This document shows, piece by piece, positions 1 through 5,375 of a stretch of 7,812 nt of DNA (the first letter of the stretch is position 1; each line of letters opens with the position of its first letter). Below the pieces are notes generated by a model. It did not search any database, was not told the DNA's origin, and worked only from the letters and a program-made list of their open reading frames with translations. A program made the position numbers and the translations under genes. The DNA comes from Frankiales bacterium (GTDB lineage: Bacteria > Actinomycetota > Actinomycetes > Mycobacteriales > SCTD01): assembly GCA_025464795.1 (NCBI GenBank), contig JAODNB010000172.1, positions 1-7,812 of the forward strand, in the 5' to 3' direction.

Positions 1-261
1 TGGGTGCTGCCCACCGTTCGCGCGCTGGTGACACTGGGTTCGTTCGGCTGGACGTCGACCTTCGGGACGCTGCGCTCCCTGGGCCTGTGGGACTCGGCCC
101 GCACTCCCCGCTTCGCCCACGGCGCGGAGGTCGCGATCTCCCCGGACCTGACCGTGCTCGGGTGCTTCCACGTCTCGCAGCAGAACACCTTCACCGGAAA
201 GCTCACCGAGCCGATGCTCGACGCCGTCTTCGCGCGCGCCGTGGAGCTGGCCGGCCGTTAG
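1..261 (+). CDS. Uracil-DNA glycosylase, family 5 (UdgB-like), C-terminal part
   Basis: DNA repair enzyme that removes uracil, and in this family other deaminated bases, from DNA as the first step of base excision repair in the cytoplasm. The gene enters from the left edge, so only the last 86 residues are visible and the uracil-pocket and iron-sulfur cysteine regions lie outside the window. What shows the family is the motif HVSQQNTFTG at visible residues 57-66. It matches the HxSxxN motif B of family 5 enzymes, where family 4 has HPA. The preceding stretch LGSFGW and FAHGAEV is also typical. The frame is open from base 1 and stops with TAG at 259-261. No partner gene is visible. The next 400 bases contain no convincing protein gene of ordinary size. 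The family call is firm and the exact substrate range is inferred. Confidence 0.88.
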   Translation, partial: WVLPTVRALVTLGSFGWTSTFGTLRSLGLWDSARTPRFAHGAEVAISPDLTVLGCFHVSQQNTFTGKLTEPMLDAVFARAVELAGR

Positions 262-316
262 GCCATCTGCTGTGACTGGTGGGATGCCTGATCGTCCAAG
301 GGAGGACATGTCGGCA

Positions 317-348
317 CCCTGCAGCACCCCAAACCGGGCTCTGCAGGG
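317..348 (+). terminator. Hairpin downstream of the glycosylase gene, possible terminator
   Basis: Perfect 8-bp inverted repeat CCCTGCAG (317-324) and CTGCAGGG (341-348) around a 16-nt loop. The loop can itself pair AGC with GCT and CCC with GGG. It lies 55 bp after the glycosylase stop. No T-run follows, so intrinsic termination is uncertain, though U-poor hairpin terminators are common in actinobacteria. A smaller CGCCG/CGGCG hairpin follows at 367-381. Between 382 and 485 I see nothing I can name. Confidence 0.3.
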
Positions 349-489
349 CCAGACGCCGCCCGTCTACGCCGTCTTTCGGCGCCAAACGGACCGATCTGAA
401 GAGCCGAACGGGTGAATCCGTCATCGAAAAAGGTCCTTGTGTCCGGTTCGCGCCAAATCTGCCACTAGCGCTTGCCGGAACCAGCCGTT

Positions 490-495
490 TACAGT
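490..495 (+). promoter_or_regulatory. Candidate -10 box (TACAGT)
   Basis: TACAGT fits the TAnnnT pattern of actinobacterial housekeeping -10 boxes. It lies just upstream of the hairpin, Shine-Dalgarno and micro-ORF that follow. No good -35 sits 16-18 bp upstream; TTGCCG at 472-477 is only 12 bp away. This is a weak call, supported mainly by the ordered elements behind it. Confidence 0.2.
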
Positions 496-553
496 CCTCT
501 GCAATGAGCCATTCGGCTCAACGACCATTGGACCGAACGCGGGGGAGAAGCAA

Positions 554-577
554 ATGCGCAACCTTAAGTGGCCGTAA
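554..577 (+). CDS. Micro-ORF MRNLKWP with strong Shine-Dalgarno
   Basis: Seven codons, ATG to TAA, encoding MRNLKWP. The start is preceded at an optimal 6-nt spacing by GGGGGAG (541-547), one of the strongest ribosome-binding sites in the window. A GC-rich hairpin begins 8 nt after the stop. A peptide this short would be a regulatory leader rather than a functional protein. I know of no named family. The codons CTT and AAG-TGG do not suggest an obvious amino-acid attenuator. It could be chance: a purine run followed by ATG is not rare. Conservation of the ORF in related genomes would decide. Confidence 0.22.
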   Translation: MRNLKWP

Positions 578-616
578 GCAGCTGACCGGGAGCGCGGCTC
601 CCGGCACCCAGATCTG

Positions 617-671
617 TCGAGGGTCTGGGACTGGGTGGTGCTACACCCGGTCCCAGGCCCTCGAACCTTTT
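617..671 (+). terminator. Long intrinsic-terminator hairpin between converging units
   Basis: The arms 617-636 and 645-664 form an uninterrupted 20-bp stem, 21 with the G637-C644 pair, closed by a 6-nt loop. TTTT follows at 668-671 on the plus strand. Two positions are U-G wobbles in plus-strand RNA but A-C mismatches in minus-strand RNA. It sits 8 bp beyond the stop of the minus-strand phosphodiesterase, so it could also end that mRNA, but no T-run follows in that direction. Best read as a plus-strand terminator that may work both ways. Confidence 0.65.
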
Positions 672-672
672 C

Positions 673-3138
673 CTAGGTCCGTTCGGATGACGGGTGAGAG
701 ACGCGAAGGCCGGCTGCGGCCTCGCGCCTGCGCAACCACTGAGCCGTGTCGAGAGCGGCCATCGGCCTGGCGTGGAAGTAGCCCTGGACCTCGTCGACGC
801 CGAGCTCCTGCAGCACCCGCTGCTGCTCGTCTTGCTCGACGCCTTCGGCGATGACCTTGAGCCCCAGCGTGTGGGCGATGTCGACCACCGCCCGGACGAC
901 GGCCCGGTCACCGGCTCCGTCCACCACGTCGTCCACGAAGCCCTTGTCGATCTTCACCTCATCGACCGGCAGGCCCTTGAGGTAGGTCAAGGACGAGTAG
1001 CCCGTGCCGAAGTCGTCGACCGACAGCTTGACACCGAGGGCACGCAGCTCGTTCATGCGCTCGCAGGCGAGCTTCGGGTCGTCCATCAAGATGCCCTCGG
1101 TGAGCTCGAGCGTCAGGAGGTCGGGAGACACGTTCGTCGAGGTCAGCAGGGCGGCCACCTCAGTGACGAAGGTCGGGTCAAGCACCGTGTCGGCGCTGAC
1201 GTTCACGGCGACGCCGATGCGCCCCCCTCGGTTCTGCCATCCCTTGCACGCGGTGAGAGCCTGACGCAGGATGCTGCTGGTCAGCGGGCCCATGAGGCCG
1301 GAGGCCTCAGCGAGTGGGATGAACTCGTCCGGGCCGATGGCGCCGAGCGCGGGATGGGTCCAGCGGGCGAGCGCCTCCACGCCGGTGACCTTGAGGGTGC
1401 CCGTCTGCAGCTTCGGTTGGAAGGCGACGCCGATGGCTCCGCTTGCGAGGGCCTCGCGCAGGGCCATTACGACCGCGAGCCTGCGCGTGCCCTGGACCTC
1501 GTAGACGGGCTCCCAGGTGACGGGGCCGCCCTGCGCGTGCCGGGCGCTGTACATCGCGGTCTCCGCGCGGCGGATGAGCGTGGCCGCGTCATCTCCGTGC
1601 TCAGGAGCGAGCACGCACCCGACGGACAGCCGAACGTGCGTCCCGATCGGGCCGAGCTGCGCGCTGCCCTCCACCTGCGCGCGCAGGCCGAGACCGAACA
1701 TCGCCGCATCACCCAGGTAGTCGTTGGCGGGGACGCAGACGGCGAACCGGCCACCTCCGATACGACCGATGATGGCACCGGCGTTCGTCAGGAGCAGCCG
1801 GCGCGTCACCTCCAGCAGGAGGTCGTCCCCCACCTGGTGTCCGAGGGTGTCGTTGACCTCGCGGAAGGAGTCGACAGCCACGGTGGCGATGATGGCTGAC
1901 TGCCCTGTCAGCAGGTACTCGTCGACCTGCCGGCTGATCTCGCTGAGGTTCGGCAGGTTCGTCAGCGGGTCCGTGGTCGCGGCGCGTCCGAGGTCGAGCA
2001 GCAGCCGACCTCGTTCGAGCGCGGTCGTGAGCTCGGTGGCGACCGTCTCCAGCAGGCGAACGTCCCCGAGGTCGAAGGCTCGGACGGAGCCCAGCCGGTC
2101 CTGGGTCGACAGGACGCCGATCAGCCCGGAGTGGCCGAGCAGAGGAGTGGACATGCGGTCCTGTGCGCTCTGGGGACCCAGGTCCGGGCCGGTGCGGGAG
2201 AGCTCAGCCGTCAGCTGGGCCACGTCCTCGTCGGAGGCAGGTCCCTCCCCCTCGGTCACCACCAGGTGGCGGAACTGGCCGTCACCGTCGACCAGCGCGA
2301 GGTCGAGCGCGCGAGCGTGAAGGAGGACCCGGACCTTCTCAAGGGTCTCGTACGTCTCCGGGTCGTGCTCGTCCAGCGGCCCTAGGCCCTTGACGAACGC
2401 ATAGAGGTCCGCGGTCTGCCCCTGCTGGGCAGCTTGTCTGCGCTGCGCCCGGTAGACGACGACGAGCCCGGCCCCCAAGGCGATGACGATGAGCCCGGTC
2501 CACGGCTGGGTCCAGAGCGCTGCGACGGTCACGATGCCGAGGCTCGTGAAGAACGGCTCGGTGAACAGCGCGACCGTGAGCGGGCCGACGACCTCGTGGA
2601 GCGAGACGCGAACCTCCAGCAGCCTCAGGACGGCAGTCAGCAGGAGCTGGCCTGCGACGTGGCTGAGCAGGGCGGCGCACAGCAGGGCGGCCCACAGGTG
2701 CGGTCCGGGCGTCGCCTCTGGTCCGATCCACAGCAGGAACATGGACGCAAGAGCCACTTCCACGGCCCCGGACGTCACGTTGAACGCGCTCTTGACCGGC
2801 CCCTGGCGCCGAAGCAGGACCGAGTCGAAGAGGTTGGCGAGACAGCAGGCAGCGAGGTGACCCACGGGCGAGACGAAGGCCAGTCCGAGCGCGAGCGGGA
2901 GGTGGCTCAGCTGGAGGCTTCTCGCCTCGCGTCGGAACTCGAAGTCGACCGTGAAGTGGGCCGTCGCCGCATAGAGCGGGATGAGCGTCCACCAAGGGAT
3001 GTCCAGGGGGGCGTGGATCAGCGTGCCCGTCCCGACGATGGCCATCATGGTGAGCGTGAAGCCCGTCCCGACGGCAGCCGACAGCCAGAACGCAGCAGAG
3101 CGCCTCAGCCAGCCGACGGTGGTCATCCTCGCGATCAT
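673..3138 (-). CDS. Membrane GAF-GGDEF(degenerate)-EAL protein, predicted c-di-GMP phosphodiesterase
   Basis: 821-residue inner-membrane protein predicted to hydrolyse cyclic di-GMP to pGpG. Residues 15-230 contain about seven hydrophobic segments, an integral-membrane sensor module I cannot assign to a named MASE type. A short polar linker leads to a GAF-like domain (about 262-378), a GGDEF domain (385-540) and an EAL domain (550-805). The cyclase signature reads GGGRF at 461-465, so the catalytic acidic pair is lost. In EAL, E588-A-L, N646, E678, D708-D709, K732, E765 and Q785 are all present, with the loop DDFGTGYSSL intact. This predicts an active phosphodiesterase with a regulatory, possibly GTP-binding, GGDEF domain. 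The ATG at 3138 overlaps the exporter's stop (ATGA), implying translational coupling; an ATG at 3126 is the alternative start. The frame stays open another 297 bases upstream, but only antisense-like arginine-rich sequence is encoded there. Confidence 0.93.
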   Translation of the reverse strand: MIARMTTVGWLRRSAAFWLSAAVGTGFTLTMMAIVGTGTLIHAPLDIPWWTLIPLYAATAHFTVDFEFRREARSLQLSHLPLALGLAFVSPVGHLAACCLANLFDSVLLRRQGPVKSAFNVTSGAVEVALASMFLLWIGPEATPGPHLWAALLCAALLSHVAGQLLLTAVLRLLEVRVSLHEVVGPLTVALFTEPFFTSLGIVTVAALWTQPWTGLIVIALGAGLVVVYRAQRRQAAQQGQTADLYAFVKGLGPLDEHDPETYETLEKVRVLLHARALDLALVDGDGQFRHLVVTEGEGPASDEDVAQLTAELSRTGPDLGPQSAQDRMSTPLLGHSGLIGVLSTQDRLGSVRAFDLGDVRLLETVATELTTALERGRLLLDLGRAATTDPLTNLPNLSEISRQVDEYLLTGQSAIIATVAVDSFREVNDTLGHQVGDDLLLEVTRRLLLTNAGAIIGRIGGGRFAVCVPANDYLGDAAMFGLGLRAQVEGSAQLGPIGTHVRLSVGCVLAPEHGDDAATLIRRAETAMYSARHAQGGPVTWEPVYEVQGTRRLAVVMALREALASGAIGVAFQPKLQTGTLKVTGVEALARWTHPALGAIGPDEFIPLAEASGLMGPLTSSILRQALTACKGWQNRGGRIGVAVNVSADTVLDPTFVTEVAALLTSTNVSPDLLTLELTEGILMDDPKLACERMNELRALGVKLSVDDFGTGYSSLTYLKGLPVDEVKIDKGFVDDVVDGAGDRAVVRAVVDIAHTLGLKVIAEGVEQDEQQRVLQELGVDEVQGYFHARPMAALDTAQWLRRREAAAGLRVSHPSSERT

Positions 3139-4394
3139 CGACCAGGAAGCCCGATTCCTTGAGGCCGCCTCATCCTCGCCCCACCCAGCCGCTCGGCGAG
3201 CGGGACCAAGGCGATCGCCAGTCCGGCGAGGATGGCGATGGCGATGCTCGGGCCGTGACGGTTGTCGAACAGCGAGGTGGCAGCGCCGGCGAGCACGAGG
3301 GCCACCCCCTGACTGGCGATCAAGGCGGTGCTGGCGAGGCCGTAGGCGCGGGCGCGGATCCCCTCCGGCGCGGCCTGGACGTAGGCGGCGCTCGCGATGA
3401 GCTGAAGCGCCGAACCGAGTCCGCTCACGACCCACAGAGCGAGCAGGAGCCAGACGTCGGAGACGAACGGCGTCGCCAGCAGCGGAGCTGCGGACGCGAC
3501 CACCAGTCCAGGGAGCAGGTCCACGCGCCGGTCGGTCGGAAGCCTCAGCAGAACGAGGCTCCCGAGGACGAACCCTGCGGGTAGGGATGCCGTCAGGAGG
3601 CCGCCCTCCAGCGTTCCTCCCCCAGCTTGGCGTGCGATCGGAAGGGCCAGACCCTCCGGAGCGGAGACAGCCAGGGCGCCCAACAGCGCGTAGGCAAGCA
3701 GCTGGCGGAGCTCAAGGTGGTGAGCTACCGCGCGTACTCCCGCTGCTGTCTCTCGGACCAGGCTCGTCCGCTCGGACTCTTCGGGCCGGGTTCTACGGCT
3801 GAGCACACCGAGCACGGCACCGGCCGAGATCAAGAAGGTGCCGGCGTCCAGGAGCAAGGCGGTTCGGGTATCGGCGATCGCCAGCAGCGCGCCGCCCACG
3901 ACGAACCCACCGATCTGGGCGGACTGGAAGAACACGTTGGCCAGCGCACTGCCGCGGGCGTAGCGCTCGCCGGGGAGGATGTCGGGAAGCGTGGCACCAC
4001 GAGCGCTGTCGAAAGCGGGAGCCAACGCGGACAGGCCGACGAGCAGGACGAACACCCCGACCAGGGGCAGGTCAGCCACAGCCAGCACCCCCACCGCCAG
4101 CGCTCGCCCGACGTCGCTGATGACCATCACGGTCCTTCGGTCGTAGCGATCGCTGACGGCGCCGAGGAAGGGGCCGCTCACGAGGTACGTCAGGTAGGAG
4201 ACGGCGAACGTCGCTGAGGCAGCGAAGGCGGAGCCGGTCTTCGCGTACACCAGAGCCGCGAGCGCGATGCGGGTCACCTGGTCACCGAGGATGCTCAGCG
4301 TCTGGGAGAGCAGGATCGCGACGAACTCACGGTTGTGGAGCACGGAGCTGTACGTCACACGCTCCTCATCCGTCACACCCGCATTCTGGCGCAC
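3135..4394 (-). CDS. MFS transporter, EntS/MFS_3-like exporter
   Basis: 419-residue major facilitator superfamily membrane protein, the usual length for a 12-helix exporter. Proton-driven efflux of a small molecule is the likely role; the substrate cannot be read from sequence. Evidence is the first helix with SILGDQVTRIAL (34-45) and motif A in the loop between helices 2 and 3, GPFLGAVSDRYDRR (74-87). The stretch RGATLPDIL...ANVFFQSAQIGG around residues 132-163 is common in the MFS_3 group that includes enterobactin and macrolide exporters. The long cytoplasmic loop lies near 198-222. The GTG at 4394 has GGAG eight bases upstream. In-frame GTGs at 4376 and 4358 are alternatives, the latter with GAGGAG three bases upstream. 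It is the first gene of an operon with the phosphodiesterase, overlapping it by 4 bp. The promoter should lie in 4395-4487, shared with the divergent tRNA; no clear box was found for it. Confidence 0.9.
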   Translation of the reverse strand: MRQNAGVTDEERVTYSSVLHNREFVAILLSQTLSILGDQVTRIALAALVYAKTGSAFAASATFAVSYLTYLVSGPFLGAVSDRYDRRTVMVISDVGRALAVGVLAVADLPLVGVFVLLVGLSALAPAFDSARGATLPDILPGERYARGSALANVFFQSAQIGGFVVGGALLAIADTRTALLLDAGTFLISAGAVLGVLSRRTRPEESERTSLVRETAAGVRAVAHHLELRQLLAYALLGALAVSAPEGLALPIARQAGGGTLEGGLLTASLPAGFVLGSLVLLRLPTDRRVDLLPGLVVASAAPLLATPFVSDVWLLLALWVVSGLGSALQLIASAAYVQAAPEGIRARAYGLASTALIASQGVALVLAGAATSLFDNRHGPSIAIAILAGLAIALVPLAERLGGARMRRPQGIGLPGR

Positions 4395-4469
4395 CCAGGC
4401 TGCTCCAGCGGTCAGGTGAGCTCCGGCTGTAGACAGTTCGTGTCGCAGTGTCCGGTTCGATCAAGGAAG

Positions 4470-4475
4470 TACCGT
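4470..4475 (+). promoter_or_regulatory. Candidate -10 box for the tRNA (TACCGT)
   Basis: TACCGT fits TAnnnT and ends 12 bp before the mature 5' end of the tRNA, a normal distance for a tRNA promoter. No convincing -35 hexamer is seen 16-18 bp upstream. The 93-bp gap 4395-4487 must also contain the divergent promoter of the exporter operon. Confidence 0.25.
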
Positions 4476-4487
4476 GACCAGCGCACC

Positions 4488-4562
4488 GCCCCTGTAGTCC
4501 AACTGGCAGAGACCGGGGTCTTAAAAACCTCGTCAGTGTGGGTTCGACTCCCACCGGGGGCA
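4488..4562 (+). tRNA. tRNA with anticodon UAA (Leu codon UUA), class I shape
   Basis: A 75-nt cloverleaf. The acceptor GCCCCTG (4488-4494) pairs with 4555-4561, with one U-G pair and discriminator A4562. The D-arm GTC/GAC has only three good pairs plus a C-A mismatch. Its loop carries the invariant GG at 4505-4506. The anticodon stem GGGGT (4515-4519) pairs with ACCTC (4527-4531), and loop CTTAAAA gives U33 and anticodon TAA at 4522-4524. The variable region is only 6 nt (4532-4537). The T-stem GTGGG/CCCAC encloses TTCGACT. No CCA is encoded. The anticodon reads leucine codon UUA, yet bacterial tRNA-Leu is class II with a long variable arm, which is absent here. Either this is a non-canonical isoacceptor or the charging amino acid is not leucine. 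The genes in this window contain no in-frame TTA codon that I could find. Confidence 0.8.
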
Positions 4563-4589
4563 CAGAACGCAGACTGCGCACGTTGTACC

Positions 4590-4617
4590 GAGCACGACCT
4601 ACCTAAGGAGCACGACC
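4590..4617 (+). repeat. 10-bp direct repeat GAGCACGACC around the ribosome-binding site
   Basis: GAGCACGACC occurs at 4590-4599 and again at 4608-4617, 18 bp apart, in the 58-bp gap between the tRNA and the next gene. The second copy overlaps the Shine-Dalgarno TAAGGAG (4604-4610). It may be a small tandem duplication or chance; no function is claimed. Confidence 0.4.
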
Positions 4618-4620
4618 GGC

Positions 4621-5373
4621 ATGGCAGGACTCCAGTCCAGCAACCCCGTCTTCGGCAACGCCCCCACCCTCAAGGCCCCCTCGGCCCAGCAGGTCCAGGA
4701 CCTCTACAACACCCCGCAGCGCCTGACGATGGACGACATCGTCGTGAAGACAGGCATGCTCCTCGGCCTGGTCGTCGTCGCAGGAGCGGCAGCCTGGATC
4801 TCCGACGCCCCCGTCGGTGCCGTACTCGGTGCCGCCGTCATCGGGTTGGTGCTCGCGCTCGTCAACATCTTCAAGCGCCAGGTCGTGCCGGCGCTGGTGG
4901 TGCTCTACGCCGGCTTCGAGGGCTTCTTCGTCGGTGGCATCAGCCACTACTACAACAGCGCCTACCCGGGCATCGCGCTGCAGGCCGCTGTCGGCACAGC
5001 GGTCATCTTCGGTGGCGTGCTGTTCGCGTTCACGAGCGGCAAGCTCAAGGCCACCCCGCAGTTCACCAAGATGGTCACGGGTGCGTTCTTCGGGCTGTTC
5101 GGGCTCGTCATCCTGAACCTGCTCGTCAGTGCCTTCGCCGGCGGGGACGGGCTCGGACTGCGCAGCGGTGGCGGGATCTCGATCCTGTTCAGCGTCGTGT
5201 TCATCGCCGTCGGCTCCATGACCTTCGTCCTCGACTTCGACCGCGCCCAGAAGATGGTCGACGCCGGTGTCGATGAGCGCGAGTCGTGGCGCATCGCCTT
5301 CGGTCTCATCGTGGGGCTCGTGTGGCTCTACCTCGAGGTCCTTCGCCTGCTCAGCTACCTCAACCGACGGTAG
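4621..5373 (+). CDS. Bax inhibitor-1/YccA-like membrane protein
   Basis: 250-residue polytopic membrane protein of the actinobacterial branch of the Bax inhibitor-1 superfamily (PF12811 type). Structurally studied bacterial relatives such as YetJ are pH-sensitive calcium leak channels, but no physiological role is established for this branch. A polar N-terminus of about 38 residues, including SNPVFG and a TMDDIV segment, precedes seven hydrophobic segments near 40-60, 65-83, 87-106, 117-137, 148-172, 184-205 and 222-245. Acidic residues within or beside helices, E100 in YAGFEGFFVG, D205 and D207 in FVLDFDRA, and E239 in YLEVLRLL, are candidates for the proton/ion site. The ATG is preceded by TAAGGAG (4604-4610) at a 10-nt spacing. 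It starts 58 bp after the tRNA with no terminator between them, so read-through transcription is possible. The next gene starts 2 bp after its stop, indicating an operon. Confidence 0.92.
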   Translation: MAGLQSSNPVFGNAPTLKAPSAQQVQDLYNTPQRLTMDDIVVKTGMLLGLVVVAGAAAWISDAPVGAVLGAAVIGLVLALVNIFKRQVVPALVVLYAGFEGFFVGGISHYYNSAYPGIALQAAVGTAVIFGGVLFAFTSGKLKATPQFTKMVTGAFFGLFGLVILNLLVSAFAGGDGLGLRSGGGISILFSVVFIAVGSMTFVLDFDRAQKMVDAGVDERESWRIAFGLIVGLVWLYLEVLRLLSYLNRR

Positions 5374-5375
5374 GC

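Larger units (their letters stand above)
503..671 (+). ncRNA. Possible short structured transcript with micro-ORF
   Basis: I do not recognise an RNA family here. Elements follow in an order that resembles a small transcription unit. A 6-bp hairpin TGAGCC-ATTC-GGCTCA lies at 505-520. GGGGGAG lies at 541-547, and a 7-codon ORF at 554-577. An 8-bp hairpin CCGGGAGC-GCG-GCTCCCGG lies at 586-604, and a 20-bp stem ending in TTTT at 617-671. The two non-Watson-Crick positions in the long stem are G-U pairs only in plus-strand RNA, which favours plus-strand transcription. The layout recalls a peptide-leader attenuator, but the next gene downstream is on the opposite strand, so there is nothing in cis to attenuate. 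It could instead be a stand-alone small RNA, or the long hairpin may simply terminate the phosphodiesterase mRNA. Start and extent are guesses. Confidence 0.25.

Noticed and set aside
410..422. GGGTGAATCCGTC resembles pieces of the ydaO/c-di-AMP riboswitch
   Set aside because: The other conserved blocks, such as the GGGGGACCC segment, are absent, and no suitable downstream plus-strand gene exists.
279..854. Plus-strand 191-codon open frame in the gene-poor region
   Set aside because: Low-complexity arginine and proline composition, no good ribosome-binding site, and it overlaps the phosphodiesterase 3' end and the terminator.
694..1899. Long plus-strand open frame opposite the phosphodiesterase
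   Set aside because: Its translation is Arg, His, Asp and Gly-rich without domains. The minus strand encodes clear GGDEF and EAL motifs across the same bases.
3139..3435. N-terminal extension of the phosphodiesterase
   Set aside because: It would overlap the exporter by about 300 bp and encode arginine-rich antisense-like sequence. The ATGA overlap gives a better start.
4335..5276. Open frame running through the tRNA and the Bax-inhibitor-like gene
   Set aside because: It crosses a structural RNA, and its translation is Arg, His and Pro-rich with no recognisable domain.
5286..5375. Upstream start for the lipoprotein
   Set aside because: It would bury the signal peptide and lipobox behind 30 residues and overlap the upstream gene. 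The GTG at 5376 places LTAC correctly.
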